From Henckelia pumila (taxonomy: Eukaryota; Streptophyta; Magnoliopsida; Lamiales; Gesneriaceae), in the NCBI RefSeq assembly GCF_033568475.1, contig NC_133121.1:132340375-132404374 (forward strand): 64,000 bases of DNA, written 5' to 3'. The position numbers were made by a program, and so were the translations under genes. Positions 10,648-21,109 of the stretch are shown here, piece by piece (position 1 is the stretch's first letter; each line of letters opens with the position of its first letter). The notes beneath the pieces are model-generated. The model was not told the origin of the DNA. It saw only the letters and a program-made list of their open reading frames with translations, and made no database searches.

Positions 10648-12381
10648 TGTTGGGAAATTAAGTTTCGGTGTTCACAAAGTATAAACTGCCCTCAACCGGA
10701 TTTCAAGTACAATAGGAACTGAAGATATCACCCATTGAGGGGGAACGACATATTGTCAAAAGAAGGAAAATGTCATAAAAAGCTTCGATAATATCAAAAA
10801 GGATACAACCAATCAAGAGTTCTGTCAATATCAAAAAGGGAGAAATTTTTGGGAAATTAAGGTTTTGATAATTGAGAAAACTAAGTGATTCAAGCCAGCG
10901 AAATCAAAGAAGAAAACTAAATCGGAAGACAGTTCAGTTTAGTGAGCGAAACTGATATATCAACTGGGTTGACCATTGACCATAGCTCAACCGAAATTAC
11001 AGAGCAAACTGAGTTCAGTTTACGGAGCTAAACTGAATCAGTCTCGCAGAGCTCATACCGGGTTTCCCATCCAAACTGACGTCACAAAGCTACAGTATAA
11101 TATCTATGACGTGGCCAAAAAGATCGCTCAACTGATCGCTCAACCGGATCCAAGCATAAACTGCTTACGTGGCCAAAGCTCTCTCAACCGGATTCCAAGT
11201 AAACTGCTCTATCAGTTTATTGCCTAAACTGCCTCGTCAAACAGGAACCGAGAAGCCGCCTAAACTGCCTCATCAGTTTAGCACCAGTTTAGCATGCATA
11301 AACTGCCCTACCAATTTCATGTCTAAACTGCGTCTTCTTCAAACTGACAGCACTGTTCATCCGTACTCTTACACATACGCACAAGTCAGCGCTTCGCCTG
11401 AAATCGCGGATGTCAGCTACAGAGATCATCCATGAGAGTGACAAGTCATAATGGGAACATTTGAAATCGTCTGAAGACCAATTTGAATATGTTACCGTTG
11501 GATTCAAGCTTATAAATAGAGATCAAAGTCAGTTTGAAGATTGGCCCGCTCCAAGAAGAACTTAAACACTTTCAGTTTACCCAATCAACATTTAGTTGAG
11601 GAGCCGAAGAACACAAGCACATGCATCAAGCATATCAGATCTGTGAGGATCAATTTGTTGCTAAGTGTTGAGTTGTAATACATCATTGTAATTGTTGTAA
11701 TCAGTTGAGGTGCTGCAAACCTCGTTGTAAGAAGAAACAGTCGAGGGTTGTGTTCTTGTTTCTAGGAGTTCTTGTTTAGGCAGTGGGTAAGTCCTAAAAC
11801 GGATCGGGCTATTGAAAATTGCTTGTAATAGTCAAAGTCTTCTAGTGAATCCTTCCGAGGTGAAAGAAGGGGTGACGTAGGAGATTGAGCTCCGAACATC
11901 CAGAAACAATCACTGTGTCATTATCAGTTTACCCACCAGTTTCATCTTGCCCAAACTGCTCTCGCATAAGTGTTCTGTTATACACAACCTCAAGTCATTT
12001 GAACCTGTTCAATCTGTTAGTCAACCTCATTCCGCACTTAAACAAGTTGGTTGATTAACATAGACAATCGAGAAAAAAAGAGTTCAGTTGACCGATCTCA
12101 ACTGAACTCAAACTGTTCGGTTTTTGGAGTAAACTGCTACAGTAACCAGGCGTGTATCAATCTAGCAGTAAGCCGAAGAGGTAAACTGTTCCAGTTTCTA
12201 TTAGACCAGTTTACCCCATAAACTGATATTCCCAGAAACTGTGTCCGAACCAGTTTACCCCCTAAACCGATTTTTCCATAGAACCAGTTTACTCCCCTAA
12301 ACCGACTGATTTCTACAGTAAATTCAGAAATAGTTTTAGAGTGTATTCACCCCCTCTCTATCCTCTAAACCGATCCTAACA
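10648..12381 (+). repeat. 5' LTR of the gag-only element
   Basis: It runs from TGTTGGGAAATTAAG to CCGATCCTAACA. It is crowded with AAACTG/CAGTTT words. A TATA-like TATAAATAGA lies near 11510. About 200 bp in, a decayed second copy of the LTR start is visible, seen more clearly in the 3' LTR at 14744. Confidence 0.88.
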
Positions 12382-12383
12382 AG

Positions 12384-12395
12384 TGGTATCAGAGC
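12384..12395 (+). promoter_or_regulatory. Primer-binding site (initiator tRNA-Met)
   Basis: TGGTATCAGAGC begins two bases after the LTR end and is the standard sequence complementary to the 3' end of plant initiator tRNA-Met. Confidence 0.9.
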
Positions 12396-12428
12396 AAGGT
12401 TATTTCTCGTCTCTGAATTAAACATCAA

Positions 12429-13745
12429 ATGACATCAACCGATCTCCCGATTTTTTCAGTAGAAAATTTTGAAGAATGGAGAATCAGAACTCAAGTCCAT
12501 CTTGCATCTTATAATGATGATATGTGGCAAGTAATGAATGAAGGTCCGATCATTATTGATAAATCAAGAAGTCAATGGACCACTGAAGACAAGATGTTAG
12601 CCAATCTTGAATATATTGCCAAAGACATCTTGTTCAGCACCCTGGATGACTGCACTTTCAAGAAGATCAAGACTTGTCCTACTGCTAAGGACATTTGGCA
12701 GAAGTTGATCCAGTTAAGAGAAGATAATAACTTTGCTGAGCAGAACAGTTGCTCAACTGAACCAATCGCTCCTTGCTGTTCAGTGAGCTCATCAAGCTCT
12801 GATGATTATGAAGTTAGCTGCCTTATGGCCAATGATGATCAAGCATCCACAAGCACTGACGATGAAGAAGAGATCATTTATCTACAGGCTAAAACTGAGG
12901 TAAAACTGGAGTCTACCAGTGGACAGGTATTAGATCTCAACTTAAACAAATTTACACATGATGAACTTATGGTTACACTGCACAAAACTACAAATGAGTA
13001 CCATAAGCTTTTCTTGGCATTCGATGAAGTTAAGGTCAAGCAAAATGATCTGCTGAACTGCTCAACTGAACTCAATTGGGAAACATCAGTTGAGAAGATC
13101 ATTTTAGAAGCAGAGATTGCCAAGCTCAAAACAGAGAATAAGCAACTTAAGACTGCTTCATTGAAACTTACAAAGGAAAATAAAAAATTGAATGATTTGG
13201 TAAGTTCCTGGAACAAATCTTCAAGTGTGCTAACAGAGATGCACAGTTTACAAAGACACGTGACTGACAAAACTGGTCTGGGTTTTGGTAAAACTGATAA
13301 CATAGGAGAATCCAGCACTTTGCCCAAACTGGATATGTGCAAAGGAAAATTTATACACTTTGTACCAGCTATTTTGAAAAATGAATATCATGAACCCCTT
13401 CCCAATATTCAAAAACCTATGGAGCATCCAAACAGGAAAAGATTCGGTATCGGTTTCACTCCCAAGGAAACTGAAGTTGAAACTGCTAAAAGTCTAGGGC
13501 AGACTAAGGCATATCAACCGAGTCCCATAAACCGATATTGGAATCAACGCCCTGTTCAAAAGCAATACAGGAAACCTCTAGAATTTGGGAAAAGAAGATC
13601 ACACACAGTATCACAAGCACACCACTCTCCACGCCCTAGAACACAAAATGATGCGCACATCTATAGGAACACCAAAACTGGTAAACTGATCAAAGTGATC
13701 CAGGTTTGGATTCCTAAAGGACTAATTCATCGAGGACCCACTTAG
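12429..13745 (+). CDS. Internally deleted copia Gag
   Basis: This is an intact 438-codon ORF starting 48 bp after the LTR. Residues 1-100 are a copia Gag N-terminus (FSVENFEEWRIRTQVHLASY, DIWQKLIQLRE). From about residue 115 there is an acidic serine-rich stretch (SSSSSDDYEVSCLMANDD), a predicted coiled coil near 230-275 (KLKTENKQLKTASLKLTKEN) and a basic tail ending in IKVIQVWIPKGL. In related SIRE-type Gags, roughly 170 residues with the rest of the capsid domain and a CX2CX4HX4C zinc knuckle come between LREDN and the SSDDYEV stretch. They are missing here, so the ORF joins the two sides of a deletion without losing its frame. Whether it is still packaged is unknown. Confidence 0.75.
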   Translation: MTSTDLPIFSVENFEEWRIRTQVHLASYNDDMWQVMNEGPIIIDKSRSQWTTEDKMLANLEYIAKDILFSTLDDCTFKKIKTCPTAKDIWQKLIQLREDNNFAEQNSCSTEPIAPCCSVSSSSSDDYEVSCLMANDDQASTSTDDEEEIIYLQAKTEVKLESTSGQVLDLNLNKFTHDELMVTLHKTTNEYHKLFLAFDEVKVKQNDLLNCSTELNWETSVEKIILEAEIAKLKTENKQLKTASLKLTKENKKLNDLVSSWNKSSSVLTEMHSLQRHVTDKTGLGFGKTDNIGESSTLPKLDMCKGKFIHFVPAILKNEYHEPLPNIQKPMEHPNRKRFGIGFTPKETEVETAKSLGQTKAYQPSPINRYWNQRPVQKQYRKPLEFGKRRSHTVSQAHHSPRPRTQNDAHIYRNTKTGKLIKVIQVWIPKGLIHRGPT

Positions 13746-14544
13746 ACTTGGGTACCATATTTCCGTTTTATTTTGTGACTGCATGTGACAGGAACTGAAG
13801 ATCAGTTTGATAATGAAACAAAAAGTCAACTGGTATAAAGATCAACTGACAAAGATTGAGGGAGAATCAAGTCAGGGGGAACGTAAGTTCAACCAAATCC
13901 ACTCATCAGTTGAGGGGGAATCAAGACAGACTGAGCAGACCTAATCTCAAAAAGTCTATCAACCGCTTGCTTGTCTACCGCTTCAAGTCTATCTACCGGA
14001 TGTATCTATCAGCTTATCAACTGCTTACTTAAACCAGTTGACAAGAGCGTATCGACTGAAGCTTGTCATCCGTTCTCACTCTACTGCTCCGCCAGCAGAT
14101 AACCAATTGGAGTGATGATTATGGCATTGAAGAGCTAAAATCAAGGGCTTCAACTTTCATGTTTATCACACTGCCCAGATATCAACGGATCATGCCAAGC
14201 AGCGTCCAGTTTAGTAACTCAGTTATGAGGTTGCTAAACTGCTAGCAAAACTGCTACCTCGACTGATAGTTAAAACTGCTACCGAGACTGCTACCCAAAC
14301 TGAAGGTTGCTCAACTGCTACAGTACCGAAACTGCTACAGTACCAGTTTTGCACCTAATTCAGTTTACCAAGATCAGTTTAGAAGAATTCAGAACCAGTA
14401 CCTTTATTGATGCTTTATCAAAAAGGGGGAAAATGATATCAGTTCATATCAAGGGAAGATTATATCAACGGAAGATGATACCAGATATCAGATGAAGAGA
14501 TGATACCAGTTTATAGTTTTGATAAACACCAAAAAGGAGAAAAT
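13746..14544 (+). other. 3' untranslated interior and polypurine tract
   Basis: This is non-coding, with repeated AAACTG words and several purine-rich islands (GAGGGAGAATCAAG, GAGGGGGAATCAAG). It ends in CAAAAAGGAGAAAAT directly before the 3' LTR, the expected primer site for plus-strand synthesis. Confidence 0.65.
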
Positions 14545-16270
14545 TGTTGGGAAATTAAGTTTCGGTGTTCACAAAGTATAAACTGCCCTCAACCGGATTT
14601 CAAGTACAACAGGAACTGAAGATATCACCCATTGAGGGGGAACGACATATTGTCAAAAGAAGGAAAATGTCATAAGAAGCTTCGATAATATCAAAAAGGA
14701 TACAACCAATCAAGAGTTCTGTCAATATCAAAAAGAGGAAAATTGTTGGGAAATTAAGGTTTTGATAATTGACAAAACTAAGTGATTCAAGCCAGCGAAA
14801 TCAAAGAAGAAAACTGAATCGGAAGACAGTTCAGTTTAGTGAGCGAAACTGATATATCAACTGGGTTGACCATTGACCATAGCTCAACCGAAATTACAGA
14901 GCAAACTGAGTTCAGTTTACGAAGCTAAACTGAATCAGTCTCGCAGAGCTCAAACCGGGTTTCCCATCCAAACTGACGTCACAAAGCTACAGTATAATAT
15001 CTATGACGTGGCCAAAAAGATTGCTCAACCGATCGCTCAACCGGATCCAAGCATAAACTGCTTACGTGGCCAAAGCTCTCTCAACCGAATTCCAAGTAAA
15101 CTGCTCTATCAGTTTATTGCCTAAACTGCCTCGTCAAACTGGAACCGAGAAGCCGCCTAAACTGCCTCATCAGTTTAGCACCAGTTTAGCATGCATAAAC
15201 TGCCCTACCAGTTTCATGTCTAAACTGCGTCTTCTTCAAACTGACAGCACTGTTCATCCGTACTCACATACGCAGAAGTCAGTGCTTCGCCTGAAATCGC
15301 GGATGTCAGCTACAGAGATCATCCATGAGAGTGACAAGTCATAACGGGAACATTTGAAATCGTTTGAAGACCAATTTGAATATGTTACCGTTGGATTCAA
15401 GCTTATAAATAGAGATCAAAGTCAGTTTGAAGATTGGCCGGCTCCAAGAAGAACTTAAACACTTTCAGTTTACCCAATCAACATTCAGTTGAGGAGTCGA
15501 AGAACACAAGCACACACATCAAGCATATCAGATCTGTGAGGATCAATTTGTTGCTAAGTGTTGAGTTGTAATACATCATTGTAATTGTTGTAATCAGTTG
15601 AGGTGCTGCAAACCTCGTTGTAAGAAGAAACAGTCGAGGGCTGTGTTCTTGTTTTTAGGAGTTCTTGTTTAGGCAGGGTAAGTCCTAAACCGGATCGGGC
15701 TGTTGCAAATTGCTTGTAATAGTCAAAGTCTTCTAGTGAATCCTTCCGAGGTGGAAGAAGGGGTGACGTAGGAGATTGAGCTCCGAACATCCAGAAACAA
15801 TCACTGTGTCATTATCAGTTTACCCACCAGTTTCATCTTGCCCAAACTGCTCTCGCATAAGTGTTCTGTTATACACAACCTCAAGTCATTTGAACCTGTT
15901 CAATCTGTTAGTCAACCTCATTTCGCACTTAAACAAGTTGGTTGATTAACATAGACAATCGAGAAAGAAAGAGTTCAGTTGACCAACCTCAACTGAACTC
16001 AAACTGTTCGGTTTTGAGAGTAAACTGCTACAGTAACCAGGCATGTATCAATCTAGCAGTAAACCGAAGAGGTAAACTGTTCCAGTTTCTATTAGACCAG
16101 TTTACCCCATAAACTGATATTCCCAGAAACTGTGTCCGAACCAGTTTACCCCCTAAACCGATTTTTCCATAGAACCAGTTTACTCCCCTAAACCGACTGA
16201 TTTCTATAGTAAACTCAGAAACAGTTTTAGAGTGTATTCACCCCTCCCTTCTACCCTCTAAACCGATCCT

Positions 16271-16274
<4 letters not shown>
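14545..16274 (+). repeat. 3' LTR of the gag-only element
   Basis: It is nearly identical to the 5' LTR. At 14744, a second AAAAGAGGAAAAT-TGTTGGGAAATTAAG block repeats the polypurine/LTR junction, so the first 199 bp look like former interior sequence now included in the LTR. Confidence 0.88.

Positions 16275-16327
<53 letters not shown>
16275..16327. repeat. (TA)n microsatellite
   Basis: A perfect alternating TA run directly follows the 3' LTR. The insertion site was itself an AT repeat. Confidence 0.9.
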
Positions 16328-16328
<1 letters not shown>

Positions 16329-16652
16329 CATCGGGGAGTATATCTTTTACTATATATAATAAAAGAGCATTCATTCCACGAAATCATGTTTTAATTTCAG
16401 ATTTTCCTATTAAACTAGCTAACTGCATGGTGTTATTATATTATGATAACCTTTTTTACATTTTATTTCTCCTTCTATCATTTCAATTTAAAAAATTAGT
16501 AAATTTTTTTGGAATTTTTTTAAGATATACTGTTTTTTATGAAACACACATCGCATATCACAATCCACTGATATTTATAATTAGGGGTGGTTCGATACGG
16601 TATACCGCGATATTCAACGAATATCGCATACCGTACCGAAAATTTCGGTACC

Positions 16653-17034
16653 ATATTTTTTATCGTATATATGTATTATATATTTGTTTCAAATCAATTT
16701 AAATTTAAAAATAAAATAAAATCATAAAATGAAGATTATAATGGACAAATGAAATTTAAAATAGAAATAGAGATTTTGTTCTTTCTTTTTTGTTTTTGAA
16801 GAGTATTTTAGATATTTTATCTTTGACTTTACCAAATTAATTTCAATTTGGTTACTATGTAGTGCTATTCTTTATTAAGATTTTAAGATATTAACTACTT
16901 CCCATCATTTTTTAAATATATTACAACACTTATTAAATAAGAGTAAAATTGATTTTTTTTTAATTTATGACACTTGTTTTTCCAATAAATTTCTTAATAT
17001 CTATTAAAATACAACTACGTCACACACACACACA
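16653..17034. repeat. 380-bp direct repeat, copy B
   Basis: It is almost the same sequence as 10253-10636. It is followed by AATCATGTTTTAATTTCAGA..., a piece also present at about 16383-16430 and in part again at 17086-17118, so several duplications overlap here. Confidence 0.85.
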
Positions 17035-17149
17035 CAAAATCATGTTTTAATTTCAGATTTTCCTATTAAACTAGCTAACTGCATGTTTTAATTTCAGATT
17101 TTCCTATTAAACTAGCTTACCAAAAAATTTTGGTATACCGAAATTCGGT

Positions 17150-17218
17150 ACGGTATCGGTATGATACCGCGTATACCGATAAAAAATATCGGTATACGCG
17201 GTATCATACCGATACCGT
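17150..17218. repeat. Perfect 32-bp-arm palindrome
   Basis: The left arm 17150-17181 (starting ACGGTATCGGTATGATACCG) is the exact reverse complement of the right arm 17187-17218, with an AAAAA loop. It lies within the split hAT MITE. Confidence 0.9.
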
Positions 17219-17375
17219 GCATACCGACTTTTTTAATATTTCTTTCGGTATACCGAAATATCGAAATTTCGCAAATCCTATACCGATACCGATATCGAAA
17301 ATTTCGGTATGTACGATTTTTTTTCGGTACAATATAAACAGTATGACGATATTTTAGTATTTTTTCCCAACCCTA

Positions 17376-17827
17376 TTTATAACCGTATTGCATATAATTA
17401 GAGAGTGGCCGTGCGCATATAATAAATTTATACACATGATCCACCACTGGAGTTGTTGGCAGTTACATGTCCCCTTTTTAATCCACACTTAGCGTTACAC
17501 TTCGTTATTATTGAAATTAATGCAATGCTCGCAAAATATCACAAGATCTCGATGGACTCATGGTATCAATATATATTAATTAAAATCATACTATTATTTT
17601 TATCATAAAAGAAAATTTATATTTGTTTTTTTAGGGAATACAATGTGTTTTGTTGGAAAATTGTTTGGCAAAATAGGATGGTGGTGAATGAGAATTTGAT
17701 ACTCTATCCCACATTGATAAAATATGGGAAATAAGTTCACCTAATATAGCTCAAGTTGAGCTAAATTGGGGCCCAAGGGGATACCCATATTTATAAAAGG
17801 GTGAGGACCTTGACCACATTATGTCAA
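17376..17827. other. AT-rich spacer, nothing recognised
   Basis: AT-rich, with no coding or repeat structure that I can name. Confidence 0.5.
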
Positions 17828-18709
17828 AATTTGCTACGATTTTTTTAAAACCACATTGCGACAGTTTTTAAAAAACAGTCGCAATTTATTAATCCCCACC
17901 GCATCCATTCTTTGCGACGGTTTTTAAAAAAACGTCGCAAAATTTTGCAACGATTTTTTAAAAACCGTCTCATTTGCAACTGTTTTTCAAAGGAAAAACT
18001 GCAATTTTGGTCCTTTATGTTTGTTACTTTGCGATTTCGATGCTCTATGTTTTCATATTTCAGTTTTAGTCCTGCATTTTTCGATTTTTGACGATTTCAA
18101 TCCTTTTTATTCGAAAATGCTTACGTGACACTATATACGTCAGCTACACATCATCACTAAATTGGTGCCACATCAGCGCCACATCAGAAAAAGGACTAAA
18201 ATTGCCAAAAAAATAAAGATAGCGGACTAAAACTGAAATCTGAAAATATAGAGGACCAAAATCGCAAAGTGACAAACATACAGGACTAAAAAAACAATTT
18301 TCCTGTTTTTCAAAAAACGTAACAAAATTTTGTGACGGTTTTTTTAAAAACCGTTGCAATTACGACGATTAATTTTAAACCGTTGCATATTGCTACAAAA
18401 AAATGGATACGCAACCGACAGTTTTTACGTCGCAAAAACTGCCGCAAATCAACTTTTGCGACGATTCTAAAACACGTTTGAAAATGGTTCGCCGAGATGC
18501 ATTTGCGATGGTTTTTAAAAACCGTAGCAATTTGCAACGGTATTCTCGACAAAAATACCGTTGCAAAATTGCGACGAAACTAACATAAATCGTCGCAACT
18601 TACACATTTTTCGAAACTTAACAGGATCTATAATTTGCGACGGTTTTTTAAACACCGTCGCAATTTGTGATGGTTTGTTATAAAATCATCGCAATTTATA
18701 AAACTTTTT

Positions 18710-18712
<3 letters not shown>
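17828..18712. repeat. CACTA-like subterminal hairpin repeats, left cluster
   Basis: There are many inverted pairs of the type GCGACGGTTTTTAAAAACCGTCGC in both orientations, in decayed forms. Arrays of such short motifs near the ends are typical of CACTA (En/Spm) transposons. No transposase ORF is present. A CACTACAAAAAA-like terminus may survive at about 18391 (GCTACAAAAAAATGG) but is degraded. Confidence 0.6.
17991..18304. mobile_element. Foldback MITE with 9-bp target duplication (Mutator-type)
   Basis: Almost the whole element is an inverted repeat. It starts AGGAAAAACTGCAATTTTGG and ends in the complement AACAATTTTCCT, with matching GGTCCTTTATGTTTG / CAAACATACAGGACT internal arms. It is flanked on both sides by GTTTTTCAA, a perfect 9-bp duplication, which is the length made by Mutator-like transposases. 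It sits inside the GCGACGG cluster. Confidence 0.85.

Positions 18713-18713
<1 letters not shown>

Positions 18714-18777
<64 letters not shown>
18714..18777. repeat. (TA)n microsatellite
   Basis: An uninterrupted TA run of about 64 bp. The predicted IYIYIY peptide here is an artefact of it. Confidence 0.95.
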
Positions 18778-18781
<4 letters not shown>

Positions 18782-18803
18782 CACATACGCCGTGTAGTGT
18801 ACA

Positions 18804-19335
18804 TAGGGATGTAAACGAGCCGAGCCGAGCTTTTGAATGTTCAAGCTCGGTTCATTTATAAACGAGCCGAGCCCGAGCTTATTTAACTAATATATTCATG
18901 GCTCACGAGCTTTTATCGAGCCTAAACGAGCTTAATATATTTAAACTATCAATTTAAATATTCATTAAATTAATTAAAAACTAAATTATATATTTGAAAA
19001 AAATATAATATTATTATTAAAATTTGTAATTTTATTCTAATAAATTAATTTTTATAGATTTTTCAATATTTTTCATAAGTAATGTGTAAATTTATAAATT
19101 AAATATCAATACTATTATTTTTTCGTCTAAGAGATGACTTACAAGCTTGTTAACGAGCCTGTTCACGAGCTAACGAGCCTGTTAACGAGCATGTTCACGA
19201 GCTAACGAGCCGAATATTGTAAAGCTCGAGCTTGATTCGTTTTCCTTAACGAGCCTCATTAAACGAGCTCGAACGAGCTTTTAACGAGTCGAGACCCGAA
19301 CAACTCGCGAACTGTTCGGCTCATTTACATCCCTA
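18804..19335. mobile_element. Non-autonomous hAT-type MITE
   Basis: TAGGGATGTAAACGAGCCGA is matched at the right by GGCTCATTTACATCCCTA. The 8-bp flanks are AGTGTACA / CGTGTACA (one mismatch). The interior has AACGAGCTCG-type words and an AT-rich centre. It is the same broad family as 9624-10056. Confidence 0.8.
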
Positions 19336-19889
19336 CGTGTACATACATATACTCAAACATATATCCAGAAGTTTGAAAACATATACCCAGAAGTTCGAAA
19401 ATCAACAATTTAATAAATATGAAATTTTGAATTAATGTTTAAATAATGTCCAAAAAATAACCAATACATCGAATCGGCTCAAATATTGTACCTAAAATCA
19501 ACAATTTAACATATATGGAATTCAAAAAGAGCCAAAATCCCCAACTTCGAAACCCTAGTATCGACTTTATACCTCAAAGCTTCGAAATGAGACTCCGAAC
19601 AACCAAAACCACCTTCCCCCTACTCTGGGCGGCGGTCGGCGACGGCAAGGGTAGCGAACGACCGCGGCTGGGGAAAGCGGGTTCGACAGAACGAGCTCAA
19701 AAATTAGGAAAATAAGTATCACAAGAAAGCTTACGTCGTAGGCTTTCCGAATCTACGATTATTTTCGAAATCTAGCCACCAATGGAGGAGTTATGACCAA
19801 TTTAAGAAACGAAAATGGTGAAGGAAAGAATAAAAAAGAAAGAAGAAGACTCGTTCGAGACAGAGTGAGAAAATCGTTATATATATATA
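19336..19889. other. Non-coding filler, possibly CACTA interior
   Basis: A short GC-richer patch (19515-19715) is open in one frame but resembles no protein that I know. It may be the interior of the CACTA-like element or captured DNA. Confidence 0.4.
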
Positions 19890-20374
19890 TGAATGTGCGA
19901 CGGTTTTACTAAAACCGTCGCATTTTACGATGGTTTTTAGGAAAACTGTCGCATTTTGCAACGGTTTGAAACAAAACCATCGCAAATTTAAAAAATCATC
20001 GCAATATATATATATATATATATGCATAACATTGCGACGGTCATAAAACCGTCGCACATATTTATATATATAAATATATATTTATATATGCAACAGTTTT
20101 CTAAGTTACAGTTTTTAAAAAATTGTCGCACATATAATTATATATGTCAAACATTGCAACGGTTTTATTTTTACCGTCGAAAATTGCGACAATTTATTGT
20201 AAAACCTTGCAAAAGTAGTGCAACGGTTTTTGGAAATTGTTGCAATTGCGACGGTTTAAATAATCTGTTGCAAAAATGGTGCAACGGTTTTTAAAAACAG
20301 TCGCCATTAAAACCGTCGCATATTTTTTCTACGGTTTTCAAAAACCGTCGCAAATACTCCGTTTTTTTTTAGTG
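19890..20374. mobile_element. CACTA-like element, right subterminal array and terminus
   Basis: Repeated GCGACGGTTTT and AAAACCGTCGC words end in GTTTTTTTTTAGTG at 20361-20374. This is the complement of a CACTA... terminus, followed by ATT, a possible 3-bp duplication. The left end is not resolved, so the limits of the whole element are uncertain. Confidence 0.6.
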
Positions 20375-20888
20375 ATTATTTTCTAGTCTAAACGTTGTTT
20401 GTAAGTTCTAAAAATAAGTGATTATGTATTTTTTCTTAACAAAATTTGTGAAAAAAAAATTCATAATCACTTATATTTAGATGTTGCAAACATTTCATAA
20501 TTTGAAGAAAAAAAAGTGAATTCATTTGGGCTAAATAAGTCATTAATTGTTTTCATGTGTAGAAAGATATTAAACTTGTCTACAAAGACACTTAATTTTT
20601 TTTTTTTGAGATAGACACTTAATTAATTAAATACATCAATTAATGAATCTCTTAATTAAAATCATAAAAAAAAAACATTAATTAAAGACATCAATTAATT
20701 GGTTTTGTGACTTTTGTCTATGCTGCCTATTTGGACAGTTAAAGACATCAATTAATAAATGAAATTATTAAATAAAACCATTTAAAAAACAAAGGTATAT
20801 TTGTAAATTCACAATTTAACTTGCATATTATATATATAGTTATATTTATATAAATAATATAATATAATAAAAATAAAAATAATTGATA

Positions 20889-20947
<59 letters not shown>

Positions 20948-20970
20948 TAGTACGCACAGAAAATGCATGT
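20260..20970. repeat. Direct duplication, copy 1
   Basis: The segment from GTTGCAAAAATGGTGCAACG through an AT-rich stretch to GATAATATATAT recurs at 21110-21754. Copy 1 contains the CACTA-type terminus. In copy 2 about 37 bp around that terminus are missing. Confidence 0.8.
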
Positions 20971-21109
20971 TATATATATACTTTTTGATAGTAATTCATG
21001 TAGTATTTGAATTATGGAAATTTTGTATAAGCAAAATTCACCGAGATCTCTAAACCCTAGTCAAATCTTTATTAATTTTAATGTTCCAACAATCACGTAC
21101 ACAAGTACG

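Larger units (their letters stand above)
10648..16274 (+). mobile_element. Complete non-autonomous gag-only LTR retrotransposon (copia, SIRE-like)
   Basis: Two LTRs of about 1.73 kb, differing at only about 2% of positions by eye, flank a 2.16-kb interior. The interior has a tRNA-iMet primer site, one gag-type ORF and a purine-rich tract, but no protease, integrase, reverse transcriptase or RNase H. The flanks carry ATATA on both sides, consistent with a 5-bp target duplication but uninformative within an AT repeat. The LTR family is the same as that of the 3' LTR at 36141-37340, whose interior keeps pol sequence. The element would need enzymes supplied by such a relative. The high LTR identity implies a recent insertion. 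Confidence 0.88.
16582..17375. mobile_element. hAT-type MITE split by an inserted segment
   Basis: The ends are TAGGGGTGGTTCGATACGG on the left and the complement of TTTTTCCCAACCCTA on the right. They are flanked by TTTATAAT / TTTATAAC, an 8-bp duplication with one mismatch. The interior is made of GGTATACCG-like words, which is typical of these repeats. The MITE is interrupted from about 16652 to 17118 by copy B of the 380-bp repeat and two copies of a 45-bp flanking piece. Confidence 0.7.

Noticed and set aside
10976..11435. Two overlapping ORFs repeated at 14873-15344
   Set aside because: They lie in the LTRs and are reproduced only because the LTRs are duplicated. There is no family resemblance or independent conservation.
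12878..13342. 154-codon ORF antisense to Gag
   Set aside because: It is a shadow of the Gag coding frame and has no start context or promoter like that of the 35385-35810 antisense ORF.
18667..18861. 64-codon ORF rich in Ile-Tyr
   Set aside because: It is the translation of the (TA)n microsatellite, not a gene. The same holds for 20748-20957 on the minus strand.
19515..19715. 66-codon ORF in a GC-richer patch
   Set aside because: It has no recognisable motif and lies inside transposon-derived DNA.
17828..20374. CRISPR-like array
   Set aside because: The repeats are palindromic, in both orientations, irregularly spaced and in a plant genome. They are transposon subterminal motifs.
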